The notes under the pieces: model-generated | Database searches by the model: none | What the model was told of the DNA's origin: nothing | Seen by the model: the letters and a program-made list of their open reading frames with translations, nothing else | Shown here: one piece after another, positions 7,385 to 14,919 of the stretch | Position numbering within the stretch: position 1 is the stretch's first letter | How the letters are laid out: every line of letters begins with the position of its first letter | Program-made: the position numbers and the translations under genes | From: an uncultured Oscillospiraceae bacterium | Lineage (GTDB): Bacteria; Bacillota; Clostridia; Oscillospirales; Oscillospiraceae | DNA: 19,211 bases | NCBI GenBank assembly: GCA_910588455.1 | Contig: CAJUPG010000038.1 | Span: 1 to 19,211, forward strand | Reading direction: 5' to 3'

Positions 7385-8246
7385 CGGGATTTTGATCGTT
7401 GATAAGCCCCAGGAGTGGACCAGCATGGACGTGTGCGCCAAGCTGCGAGGCATTTTTCACGAAAAACGGGTGGGCCACGGGGGCACTCTGGACCCCATGG
7501 CCACCGGTGTGCTCCCTGTGTTCCTGGGCCGGGCCACCCGGGCGGTGGAATTTGCCGCCCAGGGGGACAAGGAATATATCGCCGGCCTGCGGCTGGGGGT
7601 GGTCACCAACACCCAGGATGTCACCGGGGAGATTTTGTCCCAAAATCCGGTTCAAGTCTCCCGGGAGCAGCTGGAGGCAGTCCTCTCCGCTTTTCAGGGG
7701 GAGATTTTACAAGTTCCTCCGATGTACTCCGCCATAAAAATTCAGGGAAAAAAGCTCTACGAGCTGGCCCGGAAAGGCCGGGAGGTGGACCGCCCTCCCC
7801 GCCCGGTCACCCTCCACAGCTTAACCGTGGAGGACCAGACCGGCCCCAGTGAATTTGTCCTGCGGGTGCACTGCTCCAAGGGCACCTACGTGCGGACCCT
7901 GTGCCACGACATCGGCCAAAAGCTTGGCTGCGGCGGGACCATGAGCACTCTGCGCCGTGTCAAGGCATCTGGCTTTACACTACAGCAGGCCGTGACCCTG
8001 GAGGAAATCCAGGCCTGCCAGGACCCCGCCGCCCTGCTTCTAGGCGTGGATACCCTGTTCACCCAGCACCCCGCCCTGGACCTGGAGCCCGCCGGGGAGA
8101 AAAAAATCCGCAACGGCATGACCCTCCCCCTGCCCGGAACCCCGGAAGGGATTTATCGGGTCTATGGCCAGTCCCGGCAGTTTTTGGCCCTTTGCCAGCT
8201 GGAGCAGGGCAAATTAAAGACAATCAAAAGTTTTTTCGAGGTTTAA
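7377..8246 (+). CDS. truB: tRNA pseudouridine(55) synthase TruB
   Basis: Makes pseudouridine 55 in the T-loop of tRNAs. 289 residues. Catalytic motif HGGTLDPMATGVL with the nucleophile Asp39; also YSAIKIQGKKLYELAR (about 119-134) and SKGTYVRTLCHDIG (about 167-180), which bind the RNA. The C-terminal part (about 220-289) resembles the TruB C-terminal domain of Bacillus-type enzymes. The ATG overlaps the end of nrnA by 8 nt and no good ribosome binding site is visible just before it, so translation is probably coupled to nrnA. Confidence 0.97.
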   Translation: MANGILIVDKPQEWTSMDVCAKLRGIFHEKRVGHGGTLDPMATGVLPVFLGRATRAVEFAAQGDKEYIAGLRLGVVTNTQDVTGEILSQNPVQVSREQLEAVLSAFQGEILQVPPMYSAIKIQGKKLYELARKGREVDRPPRPVTLHSLTVEDQTGPSEFVLRVHCSKGTYVRTLCHDIGQKLGCGGTMSTLRRVKASGFTLQQAVTLEEIQACQDPAALLLGVDTLFTQHPALDLEPAGEKKIRNGMTLPLPGTPEGIYRVYGQSRQFLALCQLEQGKLKTIKSFFEV

Positions 8247-8247
8247 T

Positions 8248-9153
8248 ATGGAACAGACAAAACGCGTGATCGCCCTTGGCTTTTTTGACGGCGTTCACAA
8301 CGGGCACGGCGCGCTGCTCCGGGCTGTCGCCAACGCCGCCCAGCGGCTGGACGCCGCCGCCTGCGCCTTTACCTTTGACCGCCACCCAGGCGCAGCCATC
8401 ACCGGCCAGAACGTCCCCCTGCTCAGCAGCGTGGAGGACCGGATCTGGCTCATGCGGCACTACTATGGCATTCAGGAGGTGGTCGTTTCCCCCTTTGACG
8501 GCATGATGAGGATGGACTGGCGGGATTTTATCACCGAATATCTGGTCAAGCAGCTCCACGCGGTCCATGTGGTCGCCGGACACGACTTCCACTTCGGCTA
8601 TATGGGCAAGGGCAACCCTCAGCGGCTTCAGGAGGTATGCGGCCAGCTGGGCGTGGGCTGCGACATCATCGGCAAGGTGGAGCAGGACGGCATTACTGTT
8701 TCCTCCACCTACCTGCGCACCCTCATCGCCCAGGGGGAGATGGCCCGGGCCAACCAGTTTTATGGCCACCCCCACACCCTCACCAACCGGGTGGCCCACG
8801 GCAAGAACCTGGGGACCAGCGCCATCGGCTTCCCCACGGTCAACCTGCACATTCCCGAGGGCGTGATTATCCCCGCCTTCGGGGTGTACACCACCCAAGT
8901 CCACTTCGGCGGGGCCTCCTACGCCGCCGTGACCAACGTGGGGGTCCGGCCCACCGTCCGGGACAACGACGGGCGGGTCACCGTGGAGGGATTTATTTTG
9001 GACTTCAACGGGGATCTGTACGGCCAGACCATCCGGATGGAATTTTTCCAGCGGCTCCGGGGGGAGCGGAAATTTGACTCCTTTCAGGCCCTCTCCGCAG
9101 AGATCGCCCGGAACGCCCAGCAGACCAGAACCTATTTCCAGGAAAAATTTTAA
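8248..9153 (+). CDS. ribF: Bifunctional riboflavin kinase / FAD synthetase RibF
   Basis: Phosphorylates riboflavin to FMN and adenylylates FMN to FAD. 301 residues. N-terminal FAD synthetase domain with GFFDGVHNGH (11-20) and SSTYLRTLI (about 152-160); C-terminal riboflavin kinase domain with NRVAHGKNLGTSAIGFPTVN, whose PTVN (196-199) coordinates metal and ATP, and FNGDLYGQ near the end. The ATG follows the truB stop by one base, with GAGG (8238-8241) 6 nt upstream. No FMN riboswitch is seen; expression appears tied to the translation operon. Probable last gene of the conserved cluster. Confidence 0.96.
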   Translation: MEQTKRVIALGFFDGVHNGHGALLRAVANAAQRLDAAACAFTFDRHPGAAITGQNVPLLSSVEDRIWLMRHYYGIQEVVVSPFDGMMRMDWRDFITEYLVKQLHAVHVVAGHDFHFGYMGKGNPQRLQEVCGQLGVGCDIIGKVEQDGITVSSTYLRTLIAQGEMARANQFYGHPHTLTNRVAHGKNLGTSAIGFPTVNLHIPEGVIIPAFGVYTTQVHFGGASYAAVTNVGVRPTVRDNDGRVTVEGFILDFNGDLYGQTIRMEFFQRLRGERKFDSFQALSAEIARNAQQTRTYFQEKF

Positions 9154-9172
9154 CCCAAAAGGAGGAGCGCCT

Positions 9173-10498
9173 ATGCCCCGTTCCCGCCCCCGCTATGAAC
9201 AGATGTACCCGGATCTGCTGGCCTTTGCCATTCTCATCCTGCTGGCCGGCTTCTGCCTGGACACTCCGGCCCACATTTTTTCCGGCCTGCGCACCATTAT
9301 TTTGACGGAAGACGCACTGATTACCGACTACGTCCGCATTGCAGGCCCCGGAGCAGCCCTGGTCAACTCCGCCATCGTCACCGCCATCACGGTTTTCATC
9401 CTCCACTACTCCGGAGAGCCCTTCAATGGCACCACTTTGGTCGTCGTGGGTCTGATGGCCGGATTTTCCCTGTTTGGAAAGAATTTTGTGAACATCTGGC
9501 CCATTCTGGCCGGCACATGGCTGTACTGCAAAACCCGGCGGGTGTCCTTTGGTAAATTCGCCTATATCAGCCTTATGTCAACTGCGCTCTCCCCGATTAT
9601 CAGCTATATCGCCCTGGACAACGGCTGGGGCAGCATCCCTCTGGGTGTACTGGTGGGGGTGGGCATTGGCTTTGTGATGGGCCCCCTCTCGGCCTATACT
9701 TATAAGGTCCAAAACGGCATGAACCTTTACAACGTGGGCTTTGCCTGCGGACTGGTGGCCATGATGCTTGTCCCGGTGATGGCCTCTCTGGGGGCCGACC
9801 CCACCATCCAGTACAACTGGGCAGTGGGCCTCAACCGGCTGTTTGCGCCCCTGATTGGCGGGCTCTGCCTGCTGCTGATTTTACTGGGCCTGTTCGCTTG
9901 CCGCAAGCCGGTCTGGGCCGTCTGGGCGGGCTATCAGCTGCTGCTGAAAACCAGTGGCCGGGCCCCCAGTGACTTTCTGCGGATGTTCGGCCCCGGCCCG
10001 GTTCTGGTCAACATGGGGGTCAACGGACTGATCGGTACCACCGTACTTTTGGTCACCGGCGGCGACTTAAATGGCCCCACAATCGGCGGAATCCTCACCA
10101 TTATGGGCTTTTCTGCCTTCGGAAAGCACGCCCGGAACATTCTCCCCGTGATGGCGGGCGTACTTTTGGGAAGCGTAGTGATGCGCTGGTCGCTGGACGA
10201 CAGCACCACCCAGCTGGCCGTTCTGTTCTGCACCACGCTGGCTCCCATCTCCGGCTATTTCGGCTGGCCCTATGGCGTTCTGGCGGGCTTTCTCCACTCG
10301 GCGGTGGTCCTGTTTACCAGTTCGCCGGTGGCGGGCATGAATTTATACAACAATGGCTTTTCCGGCGGATTGGTAGCCATTGTCCTCTATCCCCTGATTA
10401 TCGACATTTTCCAGCATCGCAACGCCACCCTGGAGAACAAGGATTTCTTCGACACGGTCACCCACGACGAGCCCCTGCCCCCGGAGGATTCAGAATAA
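9173..10498 (+). CDS. DUF1576-type polytopic membrane protein with internal duplication
   Basis: 441 residues, hydrophobic throughout, with many predicted membrane segments. I recognise the pattern of DUF1576 proteins; their function is unknown. ATG 9173 has GGAGGAG (9161-9167) 5 nt upstream, preferred over an upstream in-frame start inside ribF. The protein is two related halves: GPGAALVN (58-65) repeats as GPGPVLVN (273-280); FNGTTL then FSLFGKNFVNIWPILAG matches LNGPTI then FSAFGKHARNILPVMAG; TALSPIISY matches TTLAPISGY; GMNLYNVGFACGLVA (182-196) matches GMNLYNNGFSGGLVA (388-402). Such inverted or tandem half-repeats rich in Gly and Asn are typical of transporters and channels, which is only an inference here. 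It follows ribF by 19 nt, so read-through from that operon is likely. Confidence 0.82.
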   Translation: MPRSRPRYEQMYPDLLAFAILILLAGFCLDTPAHIFSGLRTIILTEDALITDYVRIAGPGAALVNSAIVTAITVFILHYSGEPFNGTTLVVVGLMAGFSLFGKNFVNIWPILAGTWLYCKTRRVSFGKFAYISLMSTALSPIISYIALDNGWGSIPLGVLVGVGIGFVMGPLSAYTYKVQNGMNLYNVGFACGLVAMMLVPVMASLGADPTIQYNWAVGLNRLFAPLIGGLCLLLILLGLFACRKPVWAVWAGYQLLLKTSGRAPSDFLRMFGPGPVLVNMGVNGLIGTTVLLVTGGDLNGPTIGGILTIMGFSAFGKHARNILPVMAGVLLGSVVMRWSLDDSTTQLAVLFCTTLAPISGYFGWPYGVLAGFLHSAVVLFTSSPVAGMNLYNNGFSGGLVAIVLYPLIIDIFQHRNATLENKDFFDTVTHDEPLPPEDSE

Positions 10499-10565
10499 CT
10501 TCCAAAAATTTTGGGTAAACTGACGGCAGATTCATGCCTCGCGCAGACGCAGAAAAGAGGTCGTT

Positions 10566-11246
10566 ATGTTTACCACATTTTCCCGAACCCTTATCCTCTA
10601 TCTGATTATCATTACCGGCATCCGCCTGATGGGAAAGCGCCAGGTGGGCGAGCTGGAGCCCTCGGAGCTGGTGCTGTCCCTGCTGATTGCCGACCTGGCC
10701 TCCGTCCCCATGCAGGACCAGGGCATCCCTCTGCTTTCCGGCGTGATTCCCATTTTGACGCTGCTCTCCCTGACCATGATCTTCTCCGTAGCCACCATGA
10801 AGAGCATCACACTGCGGGCCATCCTGTGCGGACGGCCCAGCGTGGTGATCCGGGCGGGCAAATTTGACCAAGCGGAGATGCGCCGGACCCGGCTTACAGT
10901 GGACGAGCTGCTGGAAGAGCTGCGTATTCAGGGCTACACAGACCTGTCCCTAATCAAATATGCCATTTTAGAGACCAACGGCCAGCTTTCGGTCCTCCCC
11001 TACGCCAATCAAAGGCCCGTTACCGCCCAGCAGCTGGACATTGCCTGCCCGGAAGGCGGGCTGCCATTGATCCTCATTAGCGACGGCCACCTGCTGGAGC
11101 GCAATTTACGGGCGCGGGGCCGCAATCTGGACTGGCTGAACAAGCAGCTGGCCCAGAGGGGGTGCTCCTCTCCCCAGTCGGTCTTTCTCATGACGCTGGA
11201 TGAGGACGACGCCATTTATCTGGCCCGAAAGGAGGACCCTCAGTGA
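10566..11246 (+). CDS. DUF421 (YetF-like) membrane protein
   Basis: 226 residues: about three membrane segments in the first 80 residues (about 8-22, 35-48, 56-76), with the conserved LMGKRQVGELEPSELV (21-36), then a cytosolic domain with CGRPSVVIRAGKF (88-100), LTVDELLEELRIQGY (110-124) and AILETNGQLSVLP (133-145), all DUF421 hallmarks. Some DUF421 proteins in Bacillales (YetF, and 2Duf with DUF421+DUF1657) are spore inner-membrane proteins that affect heat resistance; no DUF1657 part is seen here, and a spore role is inference. ATG 10566 follows AAAAGAGG by 5 nt. The end overlaps the next gene by 4 nt (GTGA). Confidence 0.88.
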   Translation: MFTTFSRTLILYLIIITGIRLMGKRQVGELEPSELVLSLLIADLASVPMQDQGIPLLSGVIPILTLLSLTMIFSVATMKSITLRAILCGRPSVVIRAGKFDQAEMRRTRLTVDELLEELRIQGYTDLSLIKYAILETNGQLSVLPYANQRPVTAQQLDIACPEGGLPLILISDGHLLERNLRARGRNLDWLNKQLAQRGCSSPQSVFLMTLDEDDAIYLARKEDPQ

Positions 11247-11626
11247 AGCGGCTTTGGATTGCCTGCGCCATTCTGGCGCTGCTGCTGGGAGCCACGCTTT
11301 GGCAGGGCCTCTCCGCGATTGATTATTTGGAGGATATGGCCGTCAGCCTGGAGAATGCCCAGGACCTTGTGGAAGAAAAGGAGGACTGGGGCCAAGCCCG
11401 GCAGATCTCGGAAGAGGTTTTTTCCACCTGGGAAAACCACAAGTTTCATCTCCATGCCACCATGAACCATCGGGATATCGACCAGGTCCTCTTCTCCATC
11501 CAAGCCGTGCGGCAGTATCTTCAGCTGGAGGAAATGGACCAATATGTGGCGGCCAACGCCCAGCTGGCAGCCCAGCTGCGGCTGCTTGTGGAGCTGGAAC
11601 AGCCCACGTTGGAAAATATTCTCTGA
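11243..11626 (+). CDS. DUF4363-like membrane-anchored protein
   Basis: 127 residues, GTG start with AAAGGAGG (11228-11234) 8 nt upstream, overlapping the DUF421 gene by 4 nt. One N-terminal hydrophobic segment (about residues 4-21) acts as an uncleaved anchor or signal; the remainder is a charged, helical, probably extracytoplasmic domain with many Glu, Gln and Leu. The layout and wording (short anchor, WENHKFHLHATMNH followed by a long helix) match DUF4363, which I have seen next to DUF421 genes in Clostridia; function is unknown. The overlap with the DUF421 gene suggests the two products act together. Last gene before an intrinsic terminator. Confidence 0.7.
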   Translation: MKRLWIACAILALLLGATLWQGLSAIDYLEDMAVSLENAQDLVEEKEDWGQARQISEEVFSTWENHKFHLHATMNHRDIDQVLFSIQAVRQYLQLEEMDQYVAANAQLAAQLRLLVELEQPTLENIL

Positions 11627-11646
11627 TTTTTCCACTTTCATCCTGC

Positions 11647-11715
11647 AAAAACCGACATTTCGATTCCAAGCAATCCTCTGTTTGGCTCGAATCGTGTCGG
11701 TTTTTTGTTTTTTTT
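11647..11715 (+). terminator. Intrinsic terminator after the DUF421-DUF4363 genes
   Basis: AAAAACCGACA (11647-11657) pairs over 11 bp with TGTCGGTTTTT (11695-11705). Inside, CGATTC pairs with GAATCG after a TTT bulge. A long T tract (11701-11715, broken by one G) follows. Unusually long interior, about 37 nt between the outer arms. Confidence 0.85.
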
Positions 11716-11752
11716 GCGAAAAGTTTTTCTTCCCTTTTCCACACAAACACAA

Positions 11753-11758
11753 TATAAT
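11753..11758 (+). promoter_or_regulatory. -10 element for the DUF6514-like gene
   Basis: A perfect TATAAT lies 37 nt upstream of the ATG at 11796 and just downstream of a strong terminator, so the small gene is expected to have its own start. No good -35 was found at 16-18 nt upstream (the bases there read about TTCCCT), so the sigma factor is uncertain. Confidence 0.5.
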
Positions 11759-11795
11759 GTGTATGAAAAACGGAGATTGAAAGGAGAAGTACAAA

Positions 11796-12065
11796 ATGTC
11801 GGAATTGACGATTGCTACACGGAATTTGAAGGATGATGTTGGAAATTCCCGTACGTTTCACTATGCCATTACGGTGGACCTCCTGGACGGAGAGACCATC
11901 TCTCTGGAAAACTACGGCGTACATATCTGGGAAGAGGCCGGCCCCTCCGTCCAGGTCCGCCGGATCACCACCAGCGCCAGCCGGATTGACGAGCTTTTAA
12001 CCCTTCTGGTGGACAACCTGGTGGGGCCCGCCGCTGCGGAGGATGTGATTGCGGACTGGCTGTAA
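11796..12065 (+). CDS. Small DUF6514-like protein
   Basis: 89 residues, ATG with AAAGGAGA (11780-11786) 9 nt upstream. Soluble, acidic. The core resembles DUF6514: an N-terminal beta-rich part (FHYAITVDLLDGETISLENYGVHI split about residues 21-44), then VRRITTSASRIDELLTLL (about 54-71) and the closing VGPAAAEDVIADWL (76-89), similar to the L-x-P-x-x-V-x-D-x-L ending of that family. Function is unknown. It is monocistronic: a terminator lies before it and a bidirectional terminator right after its stop codon. Confidence 0.72.
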   Translation: MSELTIATRNLKDDVGNSRTFHYAITVDLLDGETISLENYGVHIWEEAGPSVQVRRITTSASRIDELLTLLVDNLVGPAAAEDVIADWL

Positions 12066-12106
12066 AAAAAATGCAGACCCTTAACATAACGGGTCTGCAT
12101 TTTTTT
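12064..12106. terminator. Bidirectional terminator between convergent genes
   Basis: A16-bp stem (12065-12080 with 12091-12106) built on ATGCAGACCC/GGGTCTGCAT, flanked by A and T runs, loop TTAACATAAC. It works on both strands: it ends the DUF6514-like gene on plus and the HD-domain gene on minus, whose stop codon is at 12112. Confidence 0.92.
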
Positions 12107-12111
12107 CAATC

Positions 12112-12693
12112 TCACGCACTCGCGGCCACAGCTGCTTCGATGGCCTCCTCCTCCGCCTGCATAGCCTGGAGGGTTTTACTTAACAGGGTGTCCAAATCCC
12201 AGCCCAGCAGCTCCGCACCCTGGGCGATGACCTCCCGGGAACAGCCGGCGGCAAATTTTTTATCCTTGAACTTCTTTTTTAAGGACTTCAGCTCCATATC
12301 CGCCACGCTCCTGGAGGGCCTCATCAGGGCGGCGGCCCCAATGAGACCGGTGAGCTCGTCGGTGGCAAAGAGCACTTTTTCCATTGTGTGTTCTGGTTTT
12401 ATGTCAACTCGATGCCCCCAGCCGTGACTGGCGACCGCCCGGATCAGCCGTTCTTCCAGGCCGGCCTGCTGCATCAGCTCCTGGGACTTTTCACAGTGCT
12501 GCTCCGGCCACTGTTCAAAATCCAGGTCGTGGAGCAGGCCCACCATGCTCCAAAAATCCTTTTCGGAAGAAAACCCCTCCTCCTGGGCGAACCAACCCAG
12601 CACGTGCTCCACCGTAATGGCGTGACGCAGATGGAACGGCTCTTTGTTATACCGGGTCAGCAGGTTCCATGCCTGCTCTCTTGTAGTTGACAT
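12112..12693 (-). CDS. HD-domain hydrolase
   Basis: 193 residues. HD superfamily metal-dependent phosphohydrolase, probably of the predicted-hydrolase group COG2316; substrate unknown. Seen: upstream histidines in HLRHAITVEHVL (21-32), the HD pair His55-Asp56 in VGLLHDLDFEQWP (51-63), SHGWGHRVDIKPEH and ATDELTGLIGAAALMRPS (a later metal/substrate region), and a long helical C-terminus ending in an Ala/Glu-rich stretch. The ATG at 12693 is chosen because AGAGGAG precedes it; an upstream ATG at 12732 would overlap degV. It lies 22 nt downstream of degV on the same strand and is probably co-transcribed. Confidence 0.88.
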   Translation of the reverse strand: MSTTREQAWNLLTRYNKEPFHLRHAITVEHVLGWFAQEEGFSSEKDFWSMVGLLHDLDFEQWPEQHCEKSQELMQQAGLEERLIRAVASHGWGHRVDIKPEHTMEKVLFATDELTGLIGAAALMRPSRSVADMELKSLKKKFKDKKFAAGCSREVIAQGAELLGWDLDTLLSKTLQAMQAEEEAIEAAVAASA

Positions 12694-12715
12694 AAAAAAC
12701 GACTCCTCTGTGCTT

Positions 12716-13552
12716 TTAATAGGCGACGACAATCCCGCCGTCGTAGGCGTAGACAGTAGTAATTCCCCCGGCCTCCGAAATCAAAATGTGGGCAAATTTG
12801 CACTTGGCCTCTACCATTGCTTTCACCTGAAACGCCCGCTCCAGGCAGTTGCAGTGGGTAATCACCAGCGTCCGCCCGATGTGGGCCGCATCGGCGGCGA
12901 TACGCTCCACCATCTTGGTCAAAGCCTGCTTGATGGAAAGGGCCTGCCCCAGCTTACAGATCTCCCCCTCCGGGGTGGCTCCCATGAACAGCTTGATCTT
13001 CAGCGCCCCGGTAATCACCGCCTGGAGCTTGGTCAGGCGGCCGTTTTTCCGGAGGTTTTCCAAGCTCTCCAGCACAAACATGGTCTGCATCTGGTAAACA
13101 AACTGCTCCACCTCCCGCACCAGCTTCCGGAAGGGGGTCCCAGCCTCCGCCAGCTCCTTGATTTTCAGGGCGATCAGCACCTCGCCGGACACGGCGGAGC
13201 AGCTGTTAAACACATGGACGTTGATTTCCGGGTTCTCCTCCTCCAGCAGCAGCTTGGCCTGCTGGGCACTGTTGTGGGAGCCGCTGAGCAGGGCGGACAT
13301 GGTAACCACGTACACATCATCCGCGCCGCACCGGAACGCGTCCAGATAGGTCTGGGGAGAGGGGCAGGCGGTGGAGGGGGCCCGCTCGCTCTGCTTCATG
13401 GCCCACAGCAGATCCGCCTGGTCGAAGGTCTCGTCATCCACAAAGGTACTGCCCTCCAAATGGATGCTCAGGGGCACTTTTGTAAAGCACGGGTCCTTGG
13501 CAAATTGAGGGGGCAGGTCACAGCAGCTGTCTACCACAATTTTGAAACTCAT
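12716..13552 (-). CDS. DegV family protein (fatty-acid-binding)
   Basis: 278 residues. DegV/FakB proteins bind a fatty acid and, with the kinase FakA, present it for phosphorylation and incorporation in phospholipid; a FakA partner gene is not in the window. Seen: KIVVDSCCDLPPQF at the N-terminus, STACPSPQTY (60-69) where family members have T-S-x-P-S, ALLSGSHNSA (87-96) with the second set of lipid-head hydroxyls, and the C-terminal HCNCLERA and LISEAGGITTVYAYDGG regions. The ATG at 13552 has GGAG 9 nt upstream; in-frame ATG codons at 13567 and 13558 are too close to that site. It has its own promoter and is followed by the HD gene. Confidence 0.94.
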   Translation of the reverse strand: MSFKIVVDSCCDLPPQFAKDPCFTKVPLSIHLEGSTFVDDETFDQADLLWAMKQSERAPSTACPSPQTYLDAFRCGADDVYVVTMSALLSGSHNSAQQAKLLLEEENPEINVHVFNSCSAVSGEVLIALKIKELAEAGTPFRKLVREVEQFVYQMQTMFVLESLENLRKNGRLTKLQAVITGALKIKLFMGATPEGEICKLGQALSIKQALTKMVERIAADAAHIGRTLVITHCNCLERAFQVKAMVEAKCKFAHILISEAGGITTVYAYDGGIVVAY

Positions 13553-13598
13553 ATGCTTCATCTCCAAATATGGTTTTTTAAATTACATTCTTGCATCT

Positions 13599-13627
13599 AG
13601 TGTACCATACCTTTGTATGGATGTAAA
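13599..13627 (-). promoter_or_regulatory. sigma-A-like promoter for degV-HD, with palindromic spacer
   Basis: On the minus strand TTTACA (13622-13627), 17-nt spacer, TACACT (13599-13604) with TGG before it. The spacer contains the perfect inverted repeat CCATAC-N4-GTATGG (13605-13620), a possible operator. The -35 lies only about 17 nt after the stop of the GNAT gene; no terminator separates them. Confidence 0.65.
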
Positions 13628-13643
13628 GAGAAATGTTTCAATC

Positions 13644-14177
13644 TCAAAATTGTTTCCGGGGTTTCATCACAACATTATTCAAATATCCGGCAAATTCCTC
13701 ATACAGCGCACCGGACAGCGCTTCCGGAGCGGACATCACCACCAGCCGGTGTGGATGACAGCCCATATGATAGGCGGGATGGTTGTGCGGATAGGGATTT
13801 TCCACAAACCGGACGCGCTCATAAAAACCCTTCCGGCGGATGGAAATTTCGTCCACCGGCGGGTCGATCTCCAGAATAACGGGTTTTCCCAACCGCTTCA
13901 GCTCTTCCAGCGCCTTCTCCCCATACCGCTTTCCACGCATTTCCGGTACAATGCAGAAATGCTCCACATACAGAAATTTCTCGGTATCCCAGTACAGCAT
14001 CAGGCCAAGAAATTGATCGCCCTCAAAAATCGCGCTGAAATGATACGCGTCCCAGCCTAAAATCTCCGCCTGGGAGGCCGCCTCCCGCTGCTCATGGTAT
14101 GGAAAGCTGAGGCGATACAGCTCCATAGCTGCGGGATAGATGGCGGCGTCCGGGGTGGCCAATCGTTCAAATCTCAT
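13644..14177 (-). CDS. GNAT-family N-acetyltransferase
   Basis: 177 residues. Acetyl-CoA-dependent acyltransferase fold; substrate unknown. Core signature VEHFCIVPEMRGKRYGEKAL (about residues 72-91): beta4 followed by the acetyl-CoA pyrophosphate loop R-G-K-R-Y-G, where arginine replaces the usual third-position glycine of the R/Q-x-x-G-x-G/A motif. The segment SFPYHEQREAASQAEIL and the closing KGFYERVRFVENPYPHNHPAY support a GNAT of the short single-domain kind. ATG 14177 has GGAGG upstream inside trmD; the reading frame continues further upstream only through trmD sequence and is rejected. It overlaps trmD by 11 nt and is last in the pgsA operon. Confidence 0.88.
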   Translation of the reverse strand: MRFERLATPDAAIYPAAMELYRLSFPYHEQREAASQAEILGWDAYHFSAIFEGDQFLGLMLYWDTEKFLYVEHFCIVPEMRGKRYGEKALEELKRLGKPVILEIDPPVDEISIRRKGFYERVRFVENPYPHNHPAYHMGCHPHRLVVMSAPEALSGALYEEFAGYLNNVVMKPRKQF

Positions 14178-14919
14178 GGTCCGCCTCCTCCAGCTCCTGC
14201 AAAAGCTTCCTGTCCTCCTTGGAGGACAGGTCCAGCTGCGCGTACAGGTCCGGCCGGCGGTCCCGGGTGCGGGCGATGGCCTGTTTGCGCCGCCACTGGT
14301 CCACCTTGGCGTGGTTCCCCGACAGCAGGATCGGCGGGACAGCACGGTCGTGCCACACCTCCGGCCGGGAGTATTGGGGGGCCTCCAGCATCCCGTTCCA
14401 ATGGCTTTCGTTCTCGTAGCAGGAGGGGTCGGACAGCACCCCAGGCACCAAGCGGCACACCGCGTCGGCCACCGCCATCGCGGGAATCTCCCCCCCGGTG
14501 AGCACAAAGTCCCCCAGGGAAATTTCTTCGTCAACACACTCCTCAATAAATCGCTCGTCAATGCCCTCATAGTGGCCGCAGACCAGGATCAACTGGGAAT
14601 ATTCGTCCCGGAGCCGCCGGGCATCCGCCTGGCGGAAGGTCCTGCCCGCAGGAGACAGATAAATGGTGTGCAGCCGCTCCCCCATCTCCTGACAGATATG
14701 GTCCCAGCACCTGTAAAGGGGATCCGCCTGCATCACTGCTCCCCGTCCGCCTCCGTAGGGGTAGTCGTCCACCTGCCGCTGCTTGTTGACGGTAAAATCT
14801 CTTATCTGCCAGCAGTCCACCCGGATGTAGCCCCTCTCCTGGGCCCGGCCTAAAATGGATTCGCAGAGCATATCCCCCACCACGTCGGGGAACAGGGTCA
14901 TAATGTGGATTCGGTACAT
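14167..14919 (-). CDS. trmD: tRNA (guanine(37)-N1)-methyltransferase TrmD
   Basis: Methylates G37 of tRNAs from SAM, preventing frameshifting. 250 residues. SPOUT trefoil-knot motifs are complete: MTLFPDVVGDML (7-18), YGGGRGAVMQADP (55-67), VCGHYEGIDERFIEE (113-127), SLGDFVLTGGEIPAMAVAD (134-152) with the catalytic aspartate (Asp137) and the arginine of GIDER. ATG 14919 has AGGAGG 7 nt upstream and overlaps the 3' end of the transporter gene by 22 nt. Unusual context: trmD normally lies with rpsP, rimM and rplS. Confidence 0.97.
   Translation of the reverse strand: MYRIHIMTLFPDVVGDMLCESILGRAQERGYIRVDCWQIRDFTVNKQRQVDDYPYGGGRGAVMQADPLYRCWDHICQEMGERLHTIYLSPAGRTFRQADARRLRDEYSQLILVCGHYEGIDERFIEECVDEEISLGDFVLTGGEIPAMAVADAVCRLVPGVLSDPSCYENESHWNGMLEAPQYSRPEVWHDRAVPPILLSGNHAKVDQWRRKQAIARTRDRRPDLYAQLDLSSKEDRKLLQELEEADHEI

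Noticed and set aside
10502..10514. CCAAAAATTTTGG palindrome between the DUF1576 and DUF421 genes
   Set aside because: The one-base centre cannot form an RNA hairpin of any strength, no promoter is near it, and A/T-rich palindromes of this size occur by chance.
11647..11715. T-arm-like GTTCGA-type wording inside the long terminator, possible tRNA remnant or structured RNA
   Set aside because: No acceptor, D or anticodon arms could be assembled. The fold and T-run are explained by an intrinsic terminator.
12644..13600. 318-residue plus-strand open frame over degV
   Set aside because: It is fully antisense to the well-supported degV gene and has no recognisable domain or ribosome binding site.
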